A stretch of DNA of 52,080 nt. Source: Burkholderiales bacterium. Lineage in GTDB: Bacteria > Pseudomonadota > Gammaproteobacteria > Burkholderiales > Casimicrobiaceae. Where the stretch lies: positions 1-52,080 of the forward strand of contig JADYZP010000022.1 in NCBI GenBank assembly GCA_020853025.1, written 5' to 3'. Shown one piece after another: positions 1 to 8,082 of this stretch; position 1 is the stretch's first letter; every line of letters begins with the position of its first letter. The position numbers and the translations under genes were made by a program. The notes beneath the pieces are model-generated. The model was given only the letters and a program-made list of their open reading frames with translations. It did not search any database and was not told where the DNA came from.

Positions 1-579
1 CGCGGCTACAAGTTCTCGACCTATGCGACGTGGTGGATCCGGCAGGCGATCACCCGCTCGATCGCCGACCAGGCGCGCACCATCCGCATTCCGGTGCACA
101 TGATCGAGACGATCAACAAGATGAACCGCATCTCGAGGCAGATCCTGCAGGAAACCGGCTCCGAGCCCGATCCCGCGACGCTCGCCGAGAAGATGGAGAT
201 GCCCGAGGAGAAGATCCGCAAGATCCTGAAGATCTCCAAGGAGCCCATTTCGATGGAGACGCCGATCGGCGACGATGACGATTCGCACCTGGGCGATTTC
301 ATCGAGGATCAGTCGACCGTCGCGCCGTCGGATGCGGCAGTCAACGCATCGCTGCGCGACGTATGCAAGGACATCCTCGACACGCTGACGCCGCGCGAGG
401 CGAAGGTGCTGCGGATGCGCTTCGGCATCGAGATGAACACCGACCACACGCTGGAGGAAGTCGGCAAGCAGTTCGACGTCACGCGCGAACGCATCCGGCA
501 AATCGAGGCAAAGGCGCTGCGCAAGCTCCGGCATCCGTCGCGCAGCGAGAAGCTGCGGAGTTTTCTCGAAGGCGAATAG
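1..579 (+). CDS. rpoD: RNA polymerase primary sigma factor RpoD, C-terminal part (5' end outside window)
   Basis: This is the last 192 residues of the housekeeping sigma-70 factor, which directs RNA polymerase to -10/-35 promoters. The reading frame is open from base 1, and the first residues ([20 protein letters not shown]) are the conserved region 2.3/2.4 that melts and reads the -10 element. Region 3 follows ([11 protein letters not shown], then [13 protein letters not shown] in region 3.2). Region 4.2 lies near the end with the helix-turn-helix [21 protein letters not shown], which reads the -35 element. The short tail RSFLEGE is the usual RpoD C-terminus, so the 3' end is intact. A perfect hairpin follows the stop codon. 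The start and the acidic N-terminal region 1 lie upstream of the window. An alternative sigma factor such as RpoS is unlikely because of the region 3 sequence and the C-terminal tail. Confidence 0.97.
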   Translation, partial: RGYKFSTYATWWIRQAITRSIADQARTIRIPVHMIETINKMNRISRQILQETGSEPDPATLAEKMEMPEEKIRKILKISKEPISMETPIGDDDDSHLGDFIEDQSTVAPSDAAVNASLRDVCKDILDTLTPREAKVLRMRFGIEMNTDHTLEEVGKQFDVTRERIRQIEAKALRKLRHPSRSEKLRSFLEGE

Positions 580-609
580 GCCGCACAGGCGTTTGCCGAG
601 TCTCGCGCC

Positions 610-639
610 GACAGGTCGAAGGTCGCGGTTCGACCTGTC
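610..639 (+). terminator. Perfect 11-bp hairpin downstream of rpoD
   Basis: GACAGGTCGAA (610-620) pairs perfectly with TTCGACCTGTC (629-639) across an 8-base loop, 30 bases after the rpoD stop. No T tract follows, so this is not a textbook intrinsic terminator. It could end rpoD transcription with Rho or protect the mRNA 3' end. Confidence 0.5.
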
Positions 640-732
640 AATGCGCGGTCGCCGTCCGCGCTGCGGCCAACGCGCTTGACACCGGCATCGAGGCTCCCGT
701 ACCTTCCACGGCACCCCATCGAAGGTGCCCAC

Positions 733-1716
733 ATGAACGCGATTCCCCGCTGGTTGTTTGCTGCCACCCTATGCTGCCTGGTGGCATTCGCGGCACCGCT
801 GGCGAGCGCACAGGCAGGCTACCCGTCACGCCCGATCAAGCTGGTCGTGCCGTACCCGCCGGCCGCGCTGACCGATCTTCTCGCGCGCGCGATCGGCGAG
901 CGCCTGGGCGCTGCACTGAAACAGCCGGTCGTGATCGAGAACAAGCCCGGCGCGGGCACGCTCGTAGGCGCCGAGTTCGTCGCCAAGCAGCCGCCTGATG
1001 GCTACACGCTGCTGATGGCGACCAGCACGACACTCGGCATCAGTCCGGCGTTGTATCGATCGTCGCCGGTGAACCCGGTAAAGGACTTCGCACCGGTGTC
1101 ACCCGTGGGTACCGTCAATTTTTTCCTGATCGCCAATCCCGCGTTTCCCGCCAGGAACGTCGCCGAAGCGATCGACACGATCAAGCGCAACCCAGGCAAG
1201 TTCAACTATGCGTCGGTGGGCAGCGGCAGCCCGCACCATCTGTTCATGGAAGCGCTGAAGACAAAATACGGACTCGTGATCCAGCATGTCCCCTACAAAG
1301 GCACACCGGCCGCGTTAACCGATCTCCTGGGTGGCAACGTCCAAGTGATGTTCTCCGACGCGACGGTGGCCGTACCGAATATCAAGGCCGGCAAGGTGAC
1401 CGCGCTCGGCACCTCGGCGGCAAAGCAAACGGCGCTGCTCCCGGATGTGCCGCCCATCGCGGCGACGGTGGCCGGTTTTGACTGGCAGGCATGGCAGGGA
1501 ATCGTCGCACCCGCTGGAACGCCGAAAGAGATCGTCGCGAGGCTGTCCGACGAACTGCAGAAGATCCAGGCGACTCCGGAATTCCGGGAACAACTGCTGA
1601 AATTCGGCATGGAACCCTTCCCGCCGCAGACCTCGGCCGAATTCACGGCCATGATCGCAGCCGAGCAGCCGTTGTGGGCGAAGGCGATCAAGGACTCCGG
1701 TGCGAAGGTCGACTGA
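733..1716 (+). CDS. Bug-family (tripartite tricarboxylate transporter) solute-binding protein
   Basis: This is a 327-residue periplasmic binding protein of the Bug/TctC family, which captures small organic acids such as carboxylates. The N-terminus is a signal peptide (hydrophobic run after MNAIPRWLF, cleavage near ASA-QAGYP). The mature start SRPIKLVVPYPP is the family hallmark, although the usual glycine-rich GG after it is here AALTDLLAR. Family motifs VIENKPGAG, YTLLMAT, HVPYKG and the C-terminal EF-TAMIAAEQPLWAKAIKDSG are present. I chose ATG 733, with GAAGG just upstream, because an in-frame start at 676 would add 19 residues before the signal peptide. No TctA/TctB membrane genes are adjacent, as is common for orphan Bug proteins. 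The amidohydrolase 74 bases downstream may act on the ligand. The ligand cannot be read from sequence. Confidence 0.9.
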   Translation: MNAIPRWLFAATLCCLVAFAAPLASAQAGYPSRPIKLVVPYPPAALTDLLARAIGERLGAALKQPVVIENKPGAGTLVGAEFVAKQPPDGYTLLMATSTTLGISPALYRSSPVNPVKDFAPVSPVGTVNFFLIANPAFPARNVAEAIDTIKRNPGKFNYASVGSGSPHHLFMEALKTKYGLVIQHVPYKGTPAALTDLLGGNVQVMFSDATVAVPNIKAGKVTALGTSAAKQTALLPDVPPIAATVAGFDWQAWQGIVAPAGTPKEIVARLSDELQKIQATPEFREQLLKFGMEPFPPQTSAEFTAMIAAEQPLWAKAIKDSGAKVD

Positions 1717-1790
1717 GAGCCGCAGGGCCGCCCCAAGGCATAGGCTTCCCTTCCCTACTTCGACCATCGCGTTTCGACACAGGAGCACAC

Positions 1791-2780
1791 GTGGCTAGTC
1801 CGGTCATCGATGTCCACACCCACTGCCTGACCGAGGAGTGGTTTTCCCTGCTGCAGCAACACGGAGGCCCGCGCTATACGGTGCAGGCCGTCTCCGGCGG
1901 TCTGCGCGCGATTCATCTCGATGGTGCGCCGTTCATGACCCCGGTGCCGCCGATGTTCGACTACGACCTGCGCCTGAAGACGATGGACGAGTGCGGTGTC
2001 GATATCTGCATCGTTTCGCTCACCTGTCCCAACTGCTACTGGGGCGGCCCCGAGATCAGCTTGCAGGCGGCGACGATCATGAACGACGACATGGCGGCCG
2101 CGCAAACCGCGCACCCGAACCGCCTGCGCTGGTTCGCGTCGTTGCCGTGGCAATACCCGGAACTGGCGCTGGCCGAACTCGAACGGGCGCACGCTGCGGG
2201 CGCCTCCGGCGCGATGGTGCTGGCGAATATTGGCGGCGTACCGCTGACCGATCCGACTTTCGCGCCGATCTGGGCGGCCATCGACGCGAAATCGCTGCCG
2301 GTACTCGTGCATCCGACGGCGCCGCCGGGTGTGGCGGAAATGGACATGTCGCGCTTCCAGCTCACCGCATCGATCGGTTTCACCTTCGATACGTCGCTGG
2401 CGACCGCGCGCATGATCTACGACGGCTTCTTCGAGCGTTACCCGCGCCTCAAGATCATCGCAGCGCATGGCGGCGGTGCGTTGCCGTACCTGATCTCGCG
2501 CATGGACCAGTGCTTCGACAACATCCCGGCATGCCGCGAAAAAATCCAGCGGCGACCGAGTGAATTCCTGCCGCAGATTTACGCGGACGCCGTCGTATTC
2601 GCACCCGAGGTCCTGGAACTGTGCACAAAAGTCTTTGGTGCCGACAACGTGATGTACGGCTCCGACTATCCGCACACGATCGGCGACATGCCGGGCTGTC
2701 TCGCGCGGGTGAACGCTTTGCCTGAGAACATGCGCGACAAAGTGCGTGGACGGACGGCGCAGCGCGTGTTCAAGCTGTAG
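1791..2780 (+). CDS. Amidohydrolase family 2 (ACMSD-like) protein
   Basis: This is a 329-residue TIM-barrel metal-dependent hydrolase or decarboxylase of the amidohydrolase-2 group, related to aminocarboxymuconate-semialdehyde decarboxylase. Metal-site motifs are in order: the N-terminal HxH (DVHTHC, His9 and His11), a mid-barrel histidine in LPVLVHPTAPP, His in KIIAAHGGGALPYL, and the C-terminal YGSDYPH with the catalytic Asp. GTG 1791 is the start because AGGAGCAC lies directly upstream and the protein then begins MASPVIDVHTH; the open frame extends further back without family similarity. It follows the Bug gene on the same strand, so the two may share a transcript and substrate. It ends 36 bases from the convergent acetyltransferase gene. 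The substrate is unknown; decarboxylation or hydrolysis of an aromatic breakdown product is plausible. Confidence 0.88.
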   Translation: MASPVIDVHTHCLTEEWFSLLQQHGGPRYTVQAVSGGLRAIHLDGAPFMTPVPPMFDYDLRLKTMDECGVDICIVSLTCPNCYWGGPEISLQAATIMNDDMAAAQTAHPNRLRWFASLPWQYPELALAELERAHAAGASGAMVLANIGGVPLTDPTFAPIWAAIDAKSLPVLVHPTAPPGVAEMDMSRFQLTASIGFTFDTSLATARMIYDGFFERYPRLKIIAAHGGGALPYLISRMDQCFDNIPACREKIQRRPSEFLPQIYADAVVFAPEVLELCTKVFGADNVMYGSDYPHTIGDMPGCLARVNALPENMRDKVRGRTAQRVFKL

Positions 2781-2816
2781 CCGAACGGCACGTGCAACAC
2801 GGCCGCCGGATGCGGA

Positions 2817-5441
2817 TCACTGCAGCTCGAGCTCGGCCTTGACCTGTTCCGGATCTTGCGGGTCGGCGCTGATGGTGAAGCCCAGACCCTGCGAAAAGTG
2901 GATCATGTTTCTGTTGGCGCGCAACACCGCGCCAACCAGTCGCTTGAATCCCTTTTTCTTGGCGCAGGCGATCAGCGACTTCATCAGTAGCGACGCGACT
3001 CCGCGGCCATGCCAGGCGTCGGCGACGACGACGGCGAATTCCGCGCTTTCGTGATCGGGATTGGCGATATAGCGCGCGATGCCGATGATCGCCATGCCAC
3101 CGGGCGCGCGCGTGTCCGGTACCAGCGCGAGCAGCGCAACCTCCCGGTCGTAGTCGACCTGCGTGAAACGGCCGAGCATCGCTGGTGTCAGCTCGTGCAG
3201 GCGGTAGAAGAAGCGGTAGAAGCGCGTCTGCTCGGAAAGGTCCGCGATGAAACGTCGTTCCATCTCCGCATCTTCCGGGCGGATGGGACGCACGAAGAGA
3301 CGGGTGCCGTCTCGCAGCATCACATGTGCCTCGAGTTCGACCGGGTAGGGATGGATCGCCATGTGGCGATAGCCCGGCCCCGAAACGCGCTTCGGCTCGA
3401 CGGCGATGCGGACCGCGGGTACCTCGGCGCGCTCGCCTACCACAACGACCGGATCGAGCGCCAGTGCAGACACCCACGGCAGCGCACAGGCAACTGCCGA
3501 AACGCGAAGGACCACCTGCACCAGTGATTCGGCAGGCGCCTGAACGCCTGCCGCGACGAGCAGGTCCATCGCCAGTCGCCGGTTGAGCGGCGGCAGCATC
3601 ACCGCGCGCAGCGGCGGTACGGCGACACCGTGCATGCTGACACCTGCCGCGATCACCGGTCCGAACACCGGATCGGTTGCCAGCGTGATGGCGCAGGCAC
3701 CGGCCACTCCGGATGGGATCGCGCGCTGGACGACCACCGGCGCATCGGCAGTGGCGACCCGCCCTGCCGCCGCCTGTAGCTCACGCCATGCACGCGCGAG
3801 TGCGCGGCCATTGCCAAGTCCCCTGCGCTCGATCGGCGGCGACGCGCCTTCGAGCGTCAACGACACCGGATAGTGCAGCCGCCGCGCCACCGCCTGCGCG
3901 TCGGCGAGTGCCGTGACCCGCGTCAACGGCGCGGTGACGATACCGAACGCTGCCAGCAGCTGCTGCGATTCGCCCGGCGACAACACGCCTCGCCCTTCGG
4001 CGAGCGCGAGCTCGCGTACTCGTTCGGCGAGTTCCAGGTCGGGTGGCGCCGGATCCGGCTGCGGCGATGGCACCTCGAGCAGCCACTCCTGGTTGCGGCG
4101 GTACGAAGCGAGGAACGCGAACGCATCGACCGCGTTTTCCGGCGTGTAGAAATTCGCTATACCGCCGGCCTCGAGTGCGTCGTGCAGCTCGGGGCGATTC
4201 ACCGCGCCCAGCCACGCACCCAAAACCGGCTTCAGCGAATCGCGCGCAACCGCAGCGACGGCATGCGCCGCCTCGATTGCGCCGATGATCGGGCGCGGGA
4301 CGTGCAACGCGAGCACGGCGTCGGTATTGGGATCCGAAAGCGTGGACGCCACCGCGGCGGCGAACCGCGACGGCGGCGCGTCACCGCGCACGTCGACCGG
4401 ATTGCCGCGCGCGATCTCGTTGGGCAGCAGCGCGTCGAGCGCGCGTTCGGTCGCGACGGCGAACCGGGCCAATGCAACGCCAGCGGTCTCGGCGCTGTCG
4501 GCTGCGAGTATGGCGGGCCCGCGCCCGTTGGATACGATCGCCAGGCGATCGCCGCGCGGAATCCTGCCGCGCGCCAGGATGCGCGCTGCCGCAAATAGCT
4601 GCGTGTAGGTACGCACGCGCACGGTGCCCGCACGCATCATCGCGGCGTCAAAGACCGCATCCGGCGCGATCGAGAGCCTGCCGGCCTCGTCGGTTCCCGG
4701 CACCTGTTCATGAGAGCGACCGGCCTTCAGCACGACGACAGGCTTGGTGCGCGCCGCCTTGCGCAACGCAGACATGAACAGGCGCGCGTCGCCTACGGTC
4801 TCGACGTAGAGCAGGATGCCGTCGGTCACCGGATCGTTCACCAGTGCTTCCAGCAACTCGCCGAAGCCGACGTCGATGCCGCCACCGAGCGATGCCACCG
4901 TCGAGAAGCCCATCTGGACCGGACCCGCGAAGTCGAGCATCGCCGTGCAGACGGCACCGGACTGTGCGACCAGCGCCAACCGCCCGGAACGCGCGATCGG
5001 CGCGCAAAACGTCGCGTTGAGCCCTATGTCGGTCCTGACGACGCCGAACGCCCCCGGCCCCAGCACGCGGATGCCGCGCTTGGCGGCGATTGCCGCGACG
5101 TCGCGCCGCCAGCTTCGGCTGAGCTTCGGATCGGATTCCGGAAACGTCATGATCGCCGCCGACTGCATTCGCGCTCGCGCATCGGAGAGAATGCCCGGGA
5201 CGGCGCTCGCTGGAGCAGCGATCACCGCAAGATCGATCGGTTTGCCGATCGCGGCAACCGACGCATACGACCGTTGCCCGAAGACGCGCCGGTGGTTCGG
5301 ATTGACCGCGTGGATGCTGCCCTGGAATCCGCCCGCGAGCAGGTTCTCGAAGACGGTGCGGCCAACGGAGCTTGCCCGCTCGGAGGCACCGACGAGCGCG
5401 ACCGATTGCGGCTTCAGAAGTGGGGCGAGATAGTGCTGCAC
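2817..5441 (-). CDS. PatZ/Pat-type protein: NDP-forming acyl-CoA synthetase-like domains fused to a GNAT acetyltransferase
   Basis: This 874-residue protein has the architecture of bacterial protein lysine acetyltransferase PatZ (YfiQ), which uses acetyl-CoA to acetylate targets such as acetyl-CoA synthetase. Order of parts: CoA-binding Rossmann domain (VALVGASERASSVGRTVFENL near residue 15), succinyl-CoA-ligase-like domains to about residue 450, an ATP-grasp region (about 470-690), and a C-terminal GNAT domain from about residue 708 with the acetyl-CoA loop WHGRGVASLL. In active NDP-forming synthetases a histidine in an SHTGA-like motif is phosphorylated. The matching stretch here is KAGRSHEQVPGTDE, so that motif is not intact, as in PatZ, where the synthetase part is thought to be regulatory. 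The start is GTG 5441. It is monocistronic and convergent with the amidohydrolase. A true ADP-forming acyl-CoA synthetase is the less likely alternative. Confidence 0.88.
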   Translation of the reverse strand: MQHYLAPLLKPQSVALVGASERASSVGRTVFENLLAGGFQGSIHAVNPNHRRVFGQRSYASVAAIGKPIDLAVIAAPASAVPGILSDARARMQSAAIMTFPESDPKLSRSWRRDVAAIAAKRGIRVLGPGAFGVVRTDIGLNATFCAPIARSGRLALVAQSGAVCTAMLDFAGPVQMGFSTVASLGGGIDVGFGELLEALVNDPVTDGILLYVETVGDARLFMSALRKAARTKPVVVLKAGRSHEQVPGTDEAGRLSIAPDAVFDAAMMRAGTVRVRTYTQLFAAARILARGRIPRGDRLAIVSNGRGPAILAADSAETAGVALARFAVATERALDALLPNEIARGNPVDVRGDAPPSRFAAAVASTLSDPNTDAVLALHVPRPIIGAIEAAHAVAAVARDSLKPVLGAWLGAVNRPELHDALEAGGIANFYTPENAVDAFAFLASYRRNQEWLLEVPSPQPDPAPPDLELAERVRELALAEGRGVLSPGESQQLLAAFGIVTAPLTRVTALADAQAVARRLHYPVSLTLEGASPPIERRGLGNGRALARAWRELQAAAGRVATADAPVVVQRAIPSGVAGACAITLATDPVFGPVIAAGVSMHGVAVPPLRAVMLPPLNRRLAMDLLVAAGVQAPAESLVQVVLRVSAVACALPWVSALALDPVVVVGERAEVPAVRIAVEPKRVSGPGYRHMAIHPYPVELEAHVMLRDGTRLFVRPIRPEDAEMERRFIADLSEQTRFYRFFYRLHELTPAMLGRFTQVDYDREVALLALVPDTRAPGGMAIIGIARYIANPDHESAEFAVVVADAWHGRGVASLLMKSLIACAKKKGFKRLVGAVLRANRNMIHFSQGLGFTISADPQDPEQVKAELELQ

Positions 5442-5529
5442 GCTCGGTCGAAGAAATGGATCCGCGTCCCGAGTCTACTACACCGCGAATCCTTCAATCT
5501 CCGGCAGAAAGGCGCGATGCATGCTCCGC

Positions 5530-5535
5530 TATAAT
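5530..5535 (+). promoter_or_regulatory. Consensus -10 box for the tRNA gene
   Basis: TATAAT lies 49 bases before the tRNA and is followed by a GC-rich discriminator (CGCGCAGC), as in stringently controlled stable-RNA promoters. No good -35 hexamer is visible at 16-18 bases upstream. This is inferred from position and consensus only. Confidence 0.5.
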
Positions 5536-5584
5536 CGCGCAGCACGATGGTCGTACAAGAAGCAGTGAACGAAGTCCCCGTACC

Positions 5585-5658
<74 letters not shown>

Positions 5659-5693
5659 CTTGGCATTTCAGGTCGCTTCCAATCGCCACTTCG

Positions 5694-6425
5694 TCAATCC
5701 GATCGTAGACCGGCGTCTTTGCCGCCATCGAGCGCGGCCAGGATGGCGATACTTGCCGAAGTCCCGATACGGGTCGCGCCGGCATCGATCATCGCGCGCG
5801 TGTCGGCCAGCGTACGGATGCCGCCGGAGGCCTTGACGCCGAATTGCGGCCCCACTTCCGAGCGCATCAGTGCAACGTCGGCAAGCGTCGCGCCGCCGGA
5901 GGCGTGAAACCCGGTCGAGGTCTTGACGAACGCGGCGCCGGCGTCGCGCACCAGCCGGCAGGCGAGCCGCTTTTCGTCGTCGGTGAGGATCCCGGTTTCG
6001 AGGATGACCTTGACCGACGCGCCGCCTGACGCCTTGACGACCGCATCGATGTCCGCTGCGACGAAACGCGCATCGCCGCCCTTGAGCGCGCCGATGCCGA
6101 TCACCATGTCGATCTCGGTCGCGCCGTCGTCCACGGCTCGACTCGCGGCGTCGGCTTTCGTCCGCGTATGCTCGCAGCCATGCGGAAAGCCCACCACCGA
6201 AACGACTCCGGAAGCGGTGGTCCCGAGCGCGGCGACGGCGCAGCGCACCCACACCGGCTGCACGCAGTAAAAGCCGATTCGCCATTCGGCGACGACCCGC
6301 GCTCCCGCGCGCACCTCGGCTTCGGTGGCCTCCGGCTTCAGCACCGAATGGTCGAGCAGCCGCGCGAGCTCATCGACCGTCATCGTCGCGCTTGGGTTCA
6401 TCGTGCCGCCGGCAACCATCGTCAC
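5694..6425 (-). CDS. deoC: Deoxyribose-phosphate aldolase
   Basis: DeoC cleaves 2-deoxyribose 5-phosphate to acetaldehyde and glyceraldehyde 3-phosphate, the last step of deoxynucleoside catabolism, in the cytoplasm. The 243-residue length fits. The Schiff-base lysine is in FVKTSTGFH (Lys168), the proton-relay lysine in VKASGGIRT (Lys198), and the conserved Asp in TEIDMVIGIG (Asp106). The opening LARLLDHSVLKPEAT is the family's usual N-terminal helix. Its ATG shares an ATGA overlap with the stop of the small secreted-protein gene, so it is translationally coupled as the last gene of the ABC operon. An internal ATG eight codons later (MNPSATMTVDE) is an alternative start. Being joined to an ABC importer rather than to deoA, deoB or deoD is unusual. 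Confidence 0.95.
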   Translation of the reverse strand: MTMVAGGTMNPSATMTVDELARLLDHSVLKPEATEAEVRAGARVVAEWRIGFYCVQPVWVRCAVAALGTTASGVVSVVGFPHGCEHTRTKADAASRAVDDGATEIDMVIGIGALKGGDARFVAADIDAVVKASGGASVKVILETGILTDDEKRLACRLVRDAGAAFVKTSTGFHASGGATLADVALMRSEVGPQFGVKASGGIRTLADTRAMIDAGATRIGTSASIAILAALDGGKDAGLRSD

Positions 6426-6961
6426 TTGGACTTCATTTCGCGGCGTGCGCGCGCGATCCGCTGGTCGAGCGACGCCGCGAGCGCCGCTTCATCTTTGAAT
6501 TCCGGCGTCGTGTCGGGGACACCCTGGTAGTAGACGAGCAGCACCGGCACGTCGGAGGCCTTCACCGCCGTAGCAGCCGCCGAATAGAAGCGCCATTCGG
6601 TGCGCGGCAGATCAGCAAAGCGCGCGCGCGGCAGGCGAACCAGAAGCGTACGCTTGATCGGTGTCGGCGCAACCAGCGTCTGCGACGCCTTGGTGAAGGG
6701 GTCGACGCCGGTAACCGCGAGCGTGCGATATACGTTCGGATCGACATCGACGCGCACGACGACCGTTGCCGCCGCGTCGTCGACGCCGCGCAGCACGCCC
6801 CAGGCGAGCGCCAATCCCGGTTGTGCATAGGCGTCGAGTGAGCCGTGCACGTCGGCCGGCGGTGCTGCACGCAGCTCCACGGGGTTGCCGGCGATGCAAA
6901 GCGTGAGCAGCAGGCCGGCGACGAATGGCAGGCCGCTTAGCGAGAAATTGGCGTTGATCAT
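6422..6961 (-). CDS. Small exported protein of unknown function in the ABC/deoC operon
   Basis: I do not recognise this 179-residue protein. It begins with a clear signal peptide (MINANFSLSGLPFVAGLLL, cleavage probably near LRAAPP-ADVHG), so it should be periplasmic or anchored by an uncleaved signal. The mature part has alternating beta-type stretches (ATVVVRVDVD, RTLLVRLPRAR, VPVLLVYYQGV) and ends in a basic helix (IARARREMKSK). No cysteine pairs, lipobox or known catalytic motif is visible. Its start overlaps the ATPase stop (ATGA) and its stop overlaps the deoC start, so the three are translationally coupled. This suggests an accessory role for the importer or for processing its substrate outside the cytoplasm. 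That role is inference from position alone. Confidence 0.8.
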   Translation of the reverse strand: MINANFSLSGLPFVAGLLLTLCIAGNPVELRAAPPADVHGSLDAYAQPGLALAWGVLRGVDDAAATVVVRVDVDPNVYRTLAVTGVDPFTKASQTLVAPTPIKRTLLVRLPRARFADLPRTEWRFYSAAATAVKASDVPVLLVYYQGVPDTTPEFKDEAALAASLDQRIARARREMKSK

Positions 6962-8082
6962 GAATGGCCTTTCGGTTCGTCGTCCCAGACGAGAATTGCG
7001 ACATCATCGGCAAAGTGCAACGCGACCTTTGCCTGCACCGGAAGCAGGTCGTCGGGTCCGGCGTTGTAGCGCACGACCTGGAGCTGCTCGCCAGCACATT
7101 CCACCACGTATTCGATCTTTTCGCCGAGGAAGCTTCGCGACACCACGGCGCCGACCAACTCATCCGTCTTGCCGACCACCTTGGCCAGAGAGATGGCCTC
7201 CGGCCGCAACAGCAGCCGTGGGTTGCCTCCACCCGCCATGCCGGCGCGCGGGTGGGCAAGCAGGAAGCGATGGCCCAGCGCATCGACGGCGATGCGCCCG
7301 TCAGCGGCATCGTGCACGCGGGCGTCGATCAGGTTGGCGCGTCCGATGAACTGTGCGACAAAGCGCGTCGCCGGGCGATGATAGAGATCCTCGGCGCTGC
7401 CTGTCTGCACGATCGTACCGCCCTGCATCACGGCGATGCGATCGGAAATCGCCATCGCCTCCTCCTGGTCGTGCGTCACATAGACGGTCGTGATTGCAAG
7501 CCGCTGCTGCAGAGCGCGAATCTCGTGACGCATCTCCACCCGCAACTTCGCGTCCAGGTTCGACAGCGGCTCGTCGAACAGCAGCACGCGCGGACGAATG
7601 ACGATCGCGCGCGCCAGCGCAACGCGCTGCTGCTCGCCACCCGACATCTGCGCCGGAAACTGCGATTCGTAGCCGGCCAGCCCGACCAGCTTGAGTACGT
7701 CGGAGACCGCGGTGCCGATCGCGCCGCCCGCCTGTCCGCGCACGCGCAGTCCGTAGGCGACGTTCTCGAACACCGACAGGTGGGGAAACAGCGCATAGTT
7801 CTGGAACACGAAGCCGATGCCGCGCTGGTTGGCGGGCAACAGCGTCACATCCTGACCGCCAAACACGACGCGGCCGCCATCCGGAATTTCGAAGCCGGCG
7901 ATCATCCGCAATGCAGTCGTCTTGCCGCAGCCGGACGGTCCGAGCAGCGTCAGGAACTCGCCGGGCGCAACATCGATGGTCACGTCGCGCGCCGCATAAA
8001 CCTCGCCTTTGACCGCGTGCGTGAAGCGCTTGGACAGGCGATCGGCGCTGACGCCGATGGCGTCGTGTGCGCCCGCCTTCAT
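6958..8082 (-). CDS. ABC transporter ATP-binding protein (PotA/FbpC-like, with TOBE domain)
   Basis: This 374-residue ATPase powers import through the permease encoded just upstream. Motifs in order: Walker A GPSGCGKTT, Q-loop VFQNYALFPHLSV, signature MSGGEQQRVALARAI, Walker B VLLFDEPLSNLD, and H-loop VYVTHDQEEAMAI. These are intact and characteristic of the polyamine/iron/phosphonate importer ATPases. The C-terminal 120 residues form a TOBE regulatory region (RANLIDARVHD, LLLRPEAISLA). Its ATG overlaps the permease stop and its stop overlaps the next gene's start, both as ATGA. The substrate class cannot be fixed from the ATPase. The neighbours place it in the same system as the Fe(III)/phosphonate-like binding protein. 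Confidence 0.93.
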   Translation of the reverse strand: MKAGAHDAIGVSADRLSKRFTHAVKGEVYAARDVTIDVAPGEFLTLLGPSGCGKTTALRMIAGFEIPDGGRVVFGGQDVTLLPANQRGIGFVFQNYALFPHLSVFENVAYGLRVRGQAGGAIGTAVSDVLKLVGLAGYESQFPAQMSGGEQQRVALARAIVIRPRVLLFDEPLSNLDAKLRVEMRHEIRALQQRLAITTVYVTHDQEEAMAISDRIAVMQGGTIVQTGSAEDLYHRPATRFVAQFIGRANLIDARVHDAADGRIAVDALGHRFLLAHPRAGMAGGGNPRLLLRPEAISLAKVVGKTDELVGAVVSRSFLGEKIEYVVECAGEQLQVVRYNAGPDDLLPVQAKVALHFADDVAILVWDDEPKGHS

